A DNA stretch of 48,805 bases from assembly GCA_021531755.1 (NCBI GenBank), contig JADYUK010000020.1:1-48805 (forward strand), written 5' to 3'. The position numbers and the translations under genes are program-made. How positions within the stretch are numbered: the first letter of the stretch is position 1; every line of letters starts with the position of its first letter. Shown in pieces: positions 41,733-48,805 of this stretch. The notes under the pieces were generated by a model that was not told the DNA's origin, did not search any database, and was given only the letters and a program-made list of their open reading frames with translations. Source of the DNA: Hoylesella loescheii. Lineage in GTDB: Bacteria > Bacteroidota > Bacteroidia > Bacteroidales > Bacteroidaceae.

Positions 41733-43160
41733 TCATCTTGCCAGGTCTTTGGCGAACTGCCGTATTATCCTCACTGTCGAGCGGTCTTTCCAGAAGACAG
41801 AGTTGAGGCCCTGCTCCTCCTGTGCGGGGTCGCAGACATAGTCGTCCCAGCGCTGCCATATGGTGTTACGGACCTCAGCCCTTCCGCCCCATCCCCAGAA
41901 GTTGCAGCCGGCTATCATGCCGCTGTCACGTATGATGGAGAACACGTAGCTGTAGTAGCGGTCACGTCCTGTTGTCGGCGAGCCGGCGTCGAAGCGGAAT
42001 CTGTCTCGCGGATAGCCGAACTCCTCAAGCACGACGGGCCTCTTGCGGAATGTCTCCGCGTCGCTCTCGCGTGGTGTGTTGAGCGTGTTGTATGCCTCGG
42101 TTATATATGCGAGCGTGGAGTCACATGCCGCCTGCACGTTGAGGCTTATGAGGTCTGGCTTGTCGAGTGGGATAGTCTTGTCCACGTCATAGTTTTGGTC
42201 GAACTTGCCTATCCATCCCCAGTTGTTGGGCCATATATGTATGCAGGCGTAGTCTATCGCGGGGAGGGTGTGTATCTCGCGGAAGAGCTCAATGCTCTCC
42301 TCGCATCCGTGCTTGCCCTCTGAGCCTGTCGTGACGAGATGGTTAGGGTCGAGGCTCTTTATCATTCTCGACTGTGTGTCTATCCATTCGACGAACTTCT
42401 CCTTGTGCAGCTTGTCGTTTATGAAGCATCTCGGCTCGTTGGCTATCTCCCATGCCATGATGGCGGGGCTGTCTTTATATGGCTGGCCTGTCACTGTATT
42501 GACGCGCGACACGATATTCCTCACGTGCTGTGCGGCAAGCTCTTTCGCCTTGTCGTTTATGATGAAGTTGGCAGCATACTGCATATATTCCCACCATCCG
42601 TCTATCGTCGGGACCGGTGTCTGCTTGAAGTGGCGTTTCCCCTTGCCGTCAGAGCGGTCTACTGTGGCCTCGAATCCAATCCAGTCGAGGTATGCCCCGT
42701 AGCCTCCCGACCATTCCCATGCGTTGTTGAAGTACAGCACTGCCTTCATCCCCCGCTGCTCCAGCTCGGCGAGGAGACGGTCAAGTCCGACGAGCAGCGT
42801 GTCGTTATACACTCCCGGCTGTGTCTGCAGCTTGGGCGCTATGTGTGATGGTATGGAGTCTCTTCCGTCTCCACCGACAAGCACTCGGACATTGTCTATG
42901 CCTGTCTTCTTCATATCGTCCAGCTCACGTCTGAGGCGTTCTCTGTTGCCCCCTTGCCCGTCGCTGGCGAGAATGGCGCCATACCACATGTTTGTGCCTA
43001 CATACCGGTATTCCTTCTGTCCTATGTAGAAGCGTCCGTCGCGCACAGTGACAAAGTCAGCGGCTCTGTCTCCTGTGGCAGAGTGTGCCGTTGTGGTGGC
43101 CGATGATGTTGTTGTGGTGGCGAGGATTGATATGGTGGCGAGAATCAGTCTTAGTTTCAT
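41733..43160 (-). CDS. GH5 endo-beta-1,4-mannanase (GH5_7-like)
   Basis: 475 residues with a Thr/Ser-rich leader after a signal peptide. The mannanase motifs are FYIGQKEYRYVGTNMWYG at the N-terminus, FNNAWEWSGG, acid/base E242 in WEIANEPR, HIWPNNWGWI, and nucleophile E380 in VVLEEFGYPRD, then GCNFWGWGG. These are the hallmarks of the GH5_7 beta-mannanase group. It should cut internal mannosidic bonds, or trim mannan oligosaccharides in the periplasm. It is flanked by two esterases in the same operon, which suggests acetylated mannan as the natural substrate. It starts 100 bp after the esterase gene upstream. Confidence 0.93.
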   Translation of the reverse strand: MKLRLILATISILATTTTSSATTTAHSATGDRAADFVTVRDGRFYIGQKEYRYVGTNMWYGAILASDGQGGNRERLRRELDDMKKTGIDNVRVLVGGDGRDSIPSHIAPKLQTQPGVYNDTLLVGLDRLLAELEQRGMKAVLYFNNAWEWSGGYGAYLDWIGFEATVDRSDGKGKRHFKQTPVPTIDGWWEYMQYAANFIINDKAKELAAQHVRNIVSRVNTVTGQPYKDSPAIMAWEIANEPRCFINDKLHKEKFVEWIDTQSRMIKSLDPNHLVTTGSEGKHGCEESIELFREIHTLPAIDYACIHIWPNNWGWIGKFDQNYDVDKTIPLDKPDLISLNVQAACDSTLAYITEAYNTLNTPRESDAETFRKRPVVLEEFGYPRDRFRFDAGSPTTGRDRYYSYVFSIIRDSGMIAGCNFWGWGGRAEVRNTIWQRWDDYVCDPAQEEQGLNSVFWKDRSTVRIIRQFAKDLAR

Positions 43161-43260
43161 TGTGTGTTGATGGGTTCGTCTCGCGCTCCTGTGGCTCAGG
43201 GGCTGTGGGCTCAGGGGCGTGATGTTGATTCTTGGATAATAGGTCGTCGTGGCGTTGTTG

Positions 43261-44790
43261 TCAGAATATCGCCTCGAAAGGCACTACGGGCAGTCCGCGG
43301 CTGTTGTGCAGCGAGCCTATCGCGAAGTTCTTGTAGCAGTATCTCACGCCTGTAATCTTCTTCGCCTCGGGGCATGCGAGAGAGAGGAAGCATCCCTGCC
43401 GCTTCACATTCTGCCAGGCTGATGACGACCATACTATGGCCTTGTGCCATATCCCGGCCTCGTCTCTCGCCTCGAAACCCTCTATGCCTGCCATGCGGTC
43501 AAAGCCGTCGGTAGAGTTTGAGAAGTATAGGTGGAGCACCTTGCCCTTTGCGTTAGGGTTCTTCTCTACTGCTGTCCCGGCTATTACCTCCATATCGCCT
43601 TGTGTCGCGTCGGCCTCCTCCATATACTCATACTCGGGAGCCTCGGCTCCTATTCCCTCACAGCCATAGTCGCGTGTCAGGGCCATATAGGCCAGTCTCT
43701 CGCCTATCTCGCGCTTCTTGCAGCCGTGTATCTGGTCTATCTCATGGGTGTAGAAGAGGTCGGTGGTCGATACGCATCCTGAGTTTTCAAGCTCATGTGC
43801 TATGCGGTGTTGTGCTGCGCGGAACTTCGGTGCGGCGTCTCCGTCAGGGTCTCCGTAGCGGTAAGGTGGCAGCTCGACGGTATATATCGGCAGCGCATCG
43901 CCCGGCTGGTCCCACATCTTGCGCCATAGGCGTGTCATGGTCTTGAAGCGGTCTATGTACTCTATCTCCCGTCCAACGTTCGATTCTCCCTGGTTCCAGA
44001 GGAATCCACGTATGGTGTATCCGGCGAGCGGTGCGAGCATACCGTTGAACATGACCATCTTGCGGTGGTAGTCAGTGTCATCGATTGGTGTCAGTCCGTC
44101 AGGGTAAGTCAGCAACGTGTCCTTGGGGAGCCATCCCTCGACACATGAGCCGCCCCACGAGCAGTTGATGATTCCGACGGGCACATCTAGCACCTCGTGG
44201 ACAGTCTCGGCGAAGTAGTAGCCGCATGCGCTGAAGCGTCCTGCTGTCTTCGGTGTGGTCTTCTCCCACCGGCCTCCCACTTTCTTCTGTGGTGTCTCGG
44301 CGTCGCGTTTCTCTATTGTCGCCACACGTATGGCGTCGGCATAGCGCCCGCAGCGTGCTATAGTCTCATTGGCTCCCTCTACAGGACAGTTCCAGAAGCC
44401 TCCGAGGGGCATCTCCATATTCGACTGTCCCGAGCAGAACCACACCTCTCCGACGAGTATGCTGCTGAGTGTCTTCTCCTCAATGGGCTGCTGGTTCTTG
44501 TCCGGACGCTTGGCGTATTCCCTCAGTGTGATGGTATGTTGTGTGTAGCTTGCCTTGGGTGTCGGTATCTGCAGGGTCCATGAGCCGTCCTTCCCTACGG
44601 TGGCTGTCACGGGCGTGTTGTCCCATGACGCTGTGGCTGTGATGTAGTGACCCTTTGCGGCCCATCCCCAGAGGCGTGCCTTCTTCTCCTGCTGGACCAC
44701 CATGTTATCGCCAATTATCTCGGGCAGCTCGATGGCTTCAGCCGACAGTATGGCGAGCGATACGAATAATAATGACAGAATATTACGCAT
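43261..44790 (-). CDS. SGNH-type (sialate O-acetylesterase-like) acetylesterase
   Basis: 509 residues with a signal peptide (MRNILSLLFVSLAILSAEA). The SGNH hydrolase signature is S123 in FCSGQSNMEMP, the Gly block CSWGGSCVEGW, the Asn block LWNQGESN, and D352/H355 in EIDQIHG. A beta-rich insertion follows the N-terminus (LWGWAAKGHYITATASWDNT) as in sialate O-acetylesterase family proteins. Members of this family inside polysaccharide loci usually remove acetyl groups from the glycan, here probably from acetylated mannan rather than sialic acid, since no sialidase or sialic acid genes are present. It is the first gene of the minus-strand enzyme operon, behind the promoter at 44832. Confidence 0.87.
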   Translation of the reverse strand: MRNILSLLFVSLAILSAEAIELPEIIGDNMVVQQEKKARLWGWAAKGHYITATASWDNTPVTATVGKDGSWTLQIPTPKASYTQHTITLREYAKRPDKNQQPIEEKTLSSILVGEVWFCSGQSNMEMPLGGFWNCPVEGANETIARCGRYADAIRVATIEKRDAETPQKKVGGRWEKTTPKTAGRFSACGYYFAETVHEVLDVPVGIINCSWGGSCVEGWLPKDTLLTYPDGLTPIDDTDYHRKMVMFNGMLAPLAGYTIRGFLWNQGESNVGREIEYIDRFKTMTRLWRKMWDQPGDALPIYTVELPPYRYGDPDGDAAPKFRAAQHRIAHELENSGCVSTTDLFYTHEIDQIHGCKKREIGERLAYMALTRDYGCEGIGAEAPEYEYMEEADATQGDMEVIAGTAVEKNPNAKGKVLHLYFSNSTDGFDRMAGIEGFEARDEAGIWHKAIVWSSSAWQNVKRQGCFLSLACPEAKKITGVRYCYKNFAIGSLHNSRGLPVVPFEAIF

Positions 44791-44831
44791 AGTTATTATG
44801 TGGATATAGATAGTTAGCTGTTAATTTTTTG

Positions 44832-44855
44832 CAAAGTTATCTCGTTTTGAGATAA
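44832..44855 (-). promoter_or_regulatory. Promoter with embedded dyad for the minus-strand enzyme operon
   Basis: The minus strand carries TAACTTTG (44832-44839), a TAnnTTTG box, ~42 nt before the ATG. Directly upstream, TTATCTC (44837-44843) and GAGATAA (44849-44855) form a 7-bp dyad with a 5-nt centre, overlapping the -7 box and the spacer. A -33 TTTG was not seen. The dyad could be an operator; the regulator is not identified. Confidence 0.55.
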
Positions 44856-44998
44856 GAGGATTGCACTTTCTTGTCATATAATTATATTTTCTTTGTTTTC
44901 GTCATTAAAATATCAGTGTCATACGCCTTCTGTGCCGCTTCCTGTCCGGTTAAGGTCGTTATTGCCATATGAAGGCGGCCTCTATGCCCTCGGTGCTG

Positions 44999-45086
44999 TT
45001 CCTTATAATAATATGCCCACATTCTTATTATAATATACCCGTATTCTCATTATAATATGCTCATATTCTTATTATAATATACTCAT
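44999..45086. repeat. AT-rich 22-bp tandem repeat array, exactly 88 bp
   Basis: Four units of exactly 22 bp begin at 44999, 45021, 45043 and 45065, with consensus ATTCTTATTATAATATnCyC. They contain the self-complementary TTATAATA core. The array lies between the divergent esterase gene and the promoter at 45199. Confidence 0.9.
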
Positions 45087-45198
45087 GCCATACTCCTCAT
45101 TCCAGACAATATGACAACCACCATTCCGGCCGTCAGGGAAGCGGCGCAAGCATCCTTTACACCTATTTTTATTGTTTAAGGCTATTTAATAAAATATA

Positions 45199-45230
45199 TT
45201 TGGAGATAGCAAATAATAAGGTTAAATTTG
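45199..45230 (+). promoter_or_regulatory. Bacteroidota promoter upstream of the small secreted protein gene
   Basis: TTTG (45199-45202), a 20-nt spacer, and TAAATTTG (45223-45230) followed by CA. It is a full consensus match and supports a real transcription unit starting ~125 nt before the ATG at 45363. Confidence 0.75.
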
Positions 45231-45362
45231 CAGACACAAAGCCACATAAGGCTCTCTTTTCCATCGCGAAGAGGCTTCCGGGCCATGCCATAGGCCACAG
45301 TCGCGGCAGCGGGGAGAGCGGAGATGTGGCATCAGGTCATAACAGACAAATCCATTATTATT

Positions 45363-45812
45363 ATGAGACGCCTTCTCCTAATAGCCCATCTTCTTTTCCT
45401 CGGCATAGTAATGTCGGCGGGCTATAGCCGTGTGGCGGAGGAGAGGGTGACAGGCTTCATCGCGGCAGAGGGTTATGATGACCTCCTGACTGATGGCAGC
45501 GACCACCGTGACAGCAAGGCTTACGGGGCAGATGACGGCACACAGCGCAAGGCCGGACTGACAGGCCAGCAGCCACGTATGCCCGAGACGGCTCCGGCAA
45601 GGCGTAGCGTCACGTCAAGCGCAGACCACCAGCGCGGCAGCAACACAGCGCGCCACACACCACAACTGCCAGCAGCACTGACACCGGCACAGCCCTTACA
45701 GATGGTCTCGTCCTTATGCCATGGCTACTGGATTCTCATCTCTGGGACACCTGTCATGTGGACCAGAGCGTGCGACTACTATGTATTCGCACTACGCAAA
45801 CTACTGATTTGA
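45363..45812 (+). CDS. Hypothetical secreted protein, possibly frameshifted
   Basis: 149 residues from the ATG at 45363, with a good signal peptide (MRRLLLIAHLLFLGIVMSAG). The rest is low in hydrophobic core, rich in Thr, Ala, Gln and Pro, and ends CDYYVFALRKLLI. I do not recognise the family. A consensus promoter (45199-45230) supports expression. Directly after its stop codon another frame stays open to 46060 (DGGTSFSLLSTAAYHYAISQ...) with similar Ser/Thr/Ala/Pro composition, so the gene may have been longer and broken by a frameshift. The next gene starts at 46076. Confidence 0.5.
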   Translation: MRRLLLIAHLLFLGIVMSAGYSRVAEERVTGFIAAEGYDDLLTDGSDHRDSKAYGADDGTQRKAGLTGQQPRMPETAPARRSVTSSADHQRGSNTARHTPQLPAALTPAQPLQMVSSLCHGYWILISGTPVMWTRACDYYVFALRKLLI

Positions 45813-46075
45813 TTCTTTCTTCCCCATTCATTTTTTCTATTATGCAGAGCCTATAGACGGCGGGACATCATTCTCCCTGCTGTCCACCGCTGCATATCAC
45901 TATGCCATCAGCCAGCCGACAAGCCGCGCCACAGGCATAGCGCATGGAGCCATGACCCCGAGCGGAGGGGCAGGGCAGGCCATGCCATACACATCACAAC
46001 CCATCATATGCGCGTCAGGAATACCCGGCGTGCGATGGGAATATCATTCATCCACTTAAAGAAAGAATCAAGAAT

Positions 46076-46639
46076 ATGAACACTGTATATACTGACAGCA
46101 TGCCCGCGGGGGTCATGCCCAACCTCACATCGTCTTATCTCTCTCTCCACTGTGACTGCCGTCTCAGGCAGAGTCTCCCACGTGTCATCCTCGGCCTTGT
46201 GCTCATCATACTGGGCATAGTGTCGCTCCTCGCCCCCTCAGGCTTCAACATCGAGGACAGCAATTCAGCTGTCGGACTCATGACGGCAGGCATCGTAGCC
46301 ATTGCCGTGGGCGTATATTTCGCCCTCTTCCGCAACAAGAGCTGGGTCTACGAGCCTACGGGCAGCCGTGTCTTTCACCGTTCCCTATACTTCTCTGGAG
46401 GCGACAAGGAGCGTGCATTCCATTTCATCGACACGGCACACAATGCCGATATGCCACACCCGAGAAGCCAGGGGAAGCTCATGCTCGATGTCTTCTCCTC
46501 GGCCGATGACAGCATGGTGTGCATGCAGCTCTGCGAGTACACTAACTTCAGCTATGAGCCTCTCACATCCCCACGTCTCGTGACAGGGGAGAAGGCCCGC
46601 CCGCTCGGCCGCACACTGAGGGAGGGAGAGTCTCTCTGA
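46076..46639 (+). CDS. Hypothetical membrane protein with two helices
   Basis: 187 residues. After a hydrophilic start come two hydrophobic helices (VILGLVLIILGIVSLLAP and AVGLMTAGIVAIAVGVYFAL) forming a hairpin in the membrane. A soluble C-terminal domain follows (WVYEPTGSRVFHRSLYF, LMLDVFSSADDSMVCMQLCE, EPLTSPRLVTGEKA). No family is recognised and no catalytic motif is evident. The start is preceded by an AAGAAAGAATCAAGAAT stretch without a clear Shine-Dalgarno sequence, as is normal here. It may be co-transcribed with the preceding small gene. Confidence 0.7.
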   Translation: MNTVYTDSMPAGVMPNLTSSYLSLHCDCRLRQSLPRVILGLVLIILGIVSLLAPSGFNIEDSNSAVGLMTAGIVAIAVGVYFALFRNKSWVYEPTGSRVFHRSLYFSGGDKERAFHFIDTAHNADMPHPRSQGKLMLDVFSSADDSMVCMQLCEYTNFSYEPLTSPRLVTGEKARPLGRTLREGESL

Positions 46640-46651
46640 CACATAATATTC

Positions 46652-46731
46652 CATGGCCACGAGCCCCAACTACAGCCACATCCCAGCACGCTGTGGTGGC
46701 GAGAACTGTGGCGGGAGCATGGCCACGAGCC
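46652..46731. repeat. 14-bp direct repeat spaced by 66 bp
   Basis: CATGGCCACGAGCC occurs at 46652 and again at 46718, exactly 66 bp apart, in the gap before the SLC13-type transporter gene. It may be the remains of a 66-bp tandem duplication. Confidence 0.5.
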
Positions 46732-46844
46732 ACAGCCTATGACCTGTGCCTGTGCCCACCCAGACTCACAAATCCCGCTGCATGACATCGTGTCCATATA
46801 ACATATCGCCCTATCAGCTTACCCTCTATCCCCATCACCGCCCT

Positions 46845-48677
46845 ATGACCGTAACCCTCATCATACTCATCCTCACTGTCGCCGGCTTCGTCGTTGGCCG
46901 CCCCCGTGCCGATGTCGTAGCGCTGGCAGCCCTCACATCGCTTCTTGTCACAGGCATCCTGACGCCCCAGGAGGCACTGTCGGGATTCTCTAATCCCGTC
47001 GTTGTCATGATGGCCGGCCTTTTTGTCGTGGGCAGCTCACTGCTTCAGACAGGCATCGCCAAGGCCGCCAGCCGCTCCATCCTGCGCCTCTCGCATGGCC
47101 GTGAGACACTGACACTCGCACTCATGGTCATGGTGACCGCCGCCATAGGTGCTTTCGTGAGCAATACAGGCACCGTGGCTCTCATGATGCCCATTGCCAT
47201 AGCCATGTCACATGAGGCAGGCCAGGCGCCATCGAGAGTGCTCATGCCGATAGCCTTCGCGAGCAGCATAGGAGGTATGATGACGCTCATAGGCACACCG
47301 CCCAATATGGTCATCGACGAGACGCTCACCGCCCATGGCTACGAGCCGTTGGGATTCTTCGCCTTCCTCCCGCTCGGCATGATAAGCCTCGCCATAGGCA
47401 TGGCTGTCATGATACCCCTCAGCCGTGCTCTCGTCAGGAAAGGCGGCAGCGCACGCGGTGGCAGGGAAGAGAAATCGGCAGAGAGCCTCGCGGCGGAATA
47501 CAGCATAGGCAAGGGTGTGGAGGTGTATGCCGTAGGGCGCGACAGCCTCCTGGCTGGCAGGACAGCAAGCGAGACAGACATACGGCGACGGTATGGAGTC
47601 AGCATCCTTGAGATACGCCACAGAAGCCAGCCACGGCGTTTCCTTACAAGCGGGCGCAGACAGTCAATGCCCATGCAGGACAAGGTCATACAGGTTTCCG
47701 ACCTCCTGTACCTGCAGGGAGACAAGGACATGATAGAGCGCATGGCCCGGGAGACAGGCCTGAGGAGACGCAAGCAGGCTGCCGGGGTGGGATTCTACGA
47801 TATCGGCATAGCGGAGATTGTCGTCCTGCCCGGCTCACGCCTTGTGGGGCAGAGGCTGAGAGACTCTGGCCTCAGGGAGCGCTACAGGGTCAGTGTCCTC
47901 GCCTTGAGACGCCATAAGGAGGTGCCAAAGGAGTGTCTCGCCGACGAGAGACTGAGGGCTGGCGACACACTCCTCGTGCAGGGGACATGGGATGATATCT
48001 CCACCATGGGCAGCGACAGCGCCTCGGGGTGGGTGCTTCTCGGCCAGCCTCGCGAGATGGCTGAGAAGGTCATCCTTGACTACAAGTCGCCGGTGGCTGT
48101 CTGCATAATGGTGGCCATGGTCGCCGCCATGGTCTTCGGGGGAGACTATGTGGCACCCGTGACGGCTGTCATGGTGGCGGCGCTGCTGATGGTCATGACA
48201 GGCTGCCTGCGCAGTGTCGGGGCGGCATACAAGACTGTCAACTGGGAGAGCATAGTGCTCATAGCCGCTATGATGCCCATGGCGACAGCGTTGGAGAAGA
48301 CAGGTCTGTCGGCCATGACAAGCGAGTGGCTCGTCACGACACTCGGCGACCACGGCCCTGTGGCCCTCCTCTGTGGTGTCTATCTCACAGCCACGCTGCT
48401 GACATTCTTCATGAGCAACACGGCTACGGCGGTCCTCATGTCGCCCATCGCCATGAGTGTCGCCGTCAGCTCTGGTGCCAGTCCTCTGCCATTCCTCTTC
48501 GCTGTTGCTCTCGGCTCGAGCATGTGCTTCGCCTCGCCCTTCTCCACACCGCCCAACGCCCTTGTCATGCAGCCCGGTGGGTACACCTTCGCCGACTATC
48601 TGCGTGTGGGCCTCCCGCTTCAGATAGCCATATTTCTGGTCATGGCTCTTGTGCTTCCCATTCTGTTCCCGTTCTGA
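46845..48677 (+). CDS. SLC13/DASS-type anion transporter with TrkA-C domains
   Basis: 610 residues from the ATG at 46845 (MTVTLIILILTVAGFVVG); the open frame begins at 46746, but the first 33 codons are not membrane-like. Two membrane halves (about 1-200 and 400-610) each contain the family loop: SNTGTVALMMPIAIAM with IGTPPNMVI in the first, SNTATAVLMSPIAMS with FSTPPNALV in the second. Between them are two TrkA-C/RCK_C regulatory domains (EVYAVGRDSLLAGRTASE... and EIVVLPGSRLVGQRLRDSGL). Such transporters carry sulfate, dicarboxylates or similar anions with sodium. The substrate cannot be determined from sequence. It is followed by a copy of the dispersed repeat at the window end. Confidence 0.88.
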   Translation: MTVTLIILILTVAGFVVGRPRADVVALAALTSLLVTGILTPQEALSGFSNPVVVMMAGLFVVGSSLLQTGIAKAASRSILRLSHGRETLTLALMVMVTAAIGAFVSNTGTVALMMPIAIAMSHEAGQAPSRVLMPIAFASSIGGMMTLIGTPPNMVIDETLTAHGYEPLGFFAFLPLGMISLAIGMAVMIPLSRALVRKGGSARGGREEKSAESLAAEYSIGKGVEVYAVGRDSLLAGRTASETDIRRRYGVSILEIRHRSQPRRFLTSGRRQSMPMQDKVIQVSDLLYLQGDKDMIERMARETGLRRRKQAAGVGFYDIGIAEIVVLPGSRLVGQRLRDSGLRERYRVSVLALRRHKEVPKECLADERLRAGDTLLVQGTWDDISTMGSDSASGWVLLGQPREMAEKVILDYKSPVAVCIMVAMVAAMVFGGDYVAPVTAVMVAALLMVMTGCLRSVGAAYKTVNWESIVLIAAMMPMATALEKTGLSAMTSEWLVTTLGDHGPVALLCGVYLTATLLTFFMSNTATAVLMSPIAMSVAVSSGASPLPFLFAVALGSSMCFASPFSTPPNALVMQPGGYTFADYLRVGLPLQIAIFLVMALVLPILFPF

Positions 48678-48720
48678 GAGATTCGGGGCGGAAGATTGGT
48701 AATCTGATTGTAAATCACGT

Positions 48721-48778
48721 ATTACTGTCCGGTAAACATCCTAAATACCTTGACATAGTGGTCATTAATAATGAACAA
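48721..48778. repeat. Copy of the dispersed TTACTGTCCGGTAAAC repeat
   Basis: ATTACTGTCCGGTAAACATC, then TTGACATAGTGGTCATTAAT and ATGAACAA. This is the most complete copy in the window. Related copies are at 4017, 30612 and 35251, with partial ones at 20204-20313. It starts 44 bp after the transporter stop codon. Confidence 0.8.
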
Positions 48779-48805
48779 GCCCCCTTCTTGCAAGTTAGCA
48801 TGGCT

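Noticed and set aside
43261..44790. A true sialate O-acetylesterase acting on sialic acid
   Set aside because: No sialidase, sialic acid transporter or nan gene is nearby; the operon context points to acetylated plant glycan instead.

Overview
The window comes from a Bacteroidota chromosome, most likely Prevotellaceae (Prevotella-like). The evidence is a SusC/SusD pair with surface lipoproteins, a hybrid two-component regulator, promoters of the Bacteroidota TAnnTTTG type (eight candidates located), and a GH26-GH5 fusion of the kind known from rumen Prevotella. No rRNA, tRNA, CRISPR array, integrase or intact insertion sequence was seen. Assignments rest on reading motifs; no database search was possible.

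Layout. 1-6.2 kb holds housekeeping or membrane genes: a polysaccharide flippase, a DUF4230 protein, a fused SpmA/SpmB-type membrane protein and, convergent to these, a DUF2851 protein. 7.0-19.9 kb (+) is the outer-membrane and surface arm of a beta-mannan/glucomannan utilisation locus: SusC, SusD, two IPT-type surface lipoproteins, a small secreted protein, a GH26-GH5 bifunctional glycanase, and a GH26-like lipoprotein whose catalytic glutamates appear to be missing. 21.7-25.8 kb (+) encodes a 1318-residue secreted protein with an unfamiliar ~39-residue repeat plus a 66-residue protein, behind a leader of ~780 nt. 27.2-30.6 kb (+) carries a probable glycine-lipid pair (GlsA- and GlsB-like) and an acyltransferase-3 membrane protein. 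31.0-44.8 kb (-) is the second arm of the glycan locus: the hybrid sensor/regulator, then GH9 endoglucanase, GH94 cellobiose phosphorylase, CE7 esterase, GH5 mannanase and an SGNH acetylesterase. 45.4-48.7 kb (+) has two uncharacterised proteins and an SLC13-type transporter with TrkA-C domains.

How the parts fit. Acetylated glucomannan would be bound by the surface lipoproteins and SusD, cut by the GH26-GH5 enzyme and imported through SusC. The two esterases would remove acetyl groups, the GH5 and GH9 enzymes would shorten the chains, and the GH94 enzyme, which has no signal peptide, would phosphorolyse cellobiose in the cytoplasm. The hybrid regulator is the obvious candidate controller of both arms. 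No GH130 mannoside phosphorylase, epimerase or inner-membrane sugar transporter lies in the window.

The most unusual content is between genes. At least six tandem arrays have a 22-bp period, including one of exactly 88 bp built from a 44-bp double unit, and further arrays have a ~66-bp period. A 66-bp family with a covarying hairpin sits head-to-head between convergent genes. A ~150-nt element occurs twice in gapless register with two conserved palindromes and a short reading frame. A ~58-bp dispersed repeat (TTACTGTCCGGTAAAC...) recurs at several sites.
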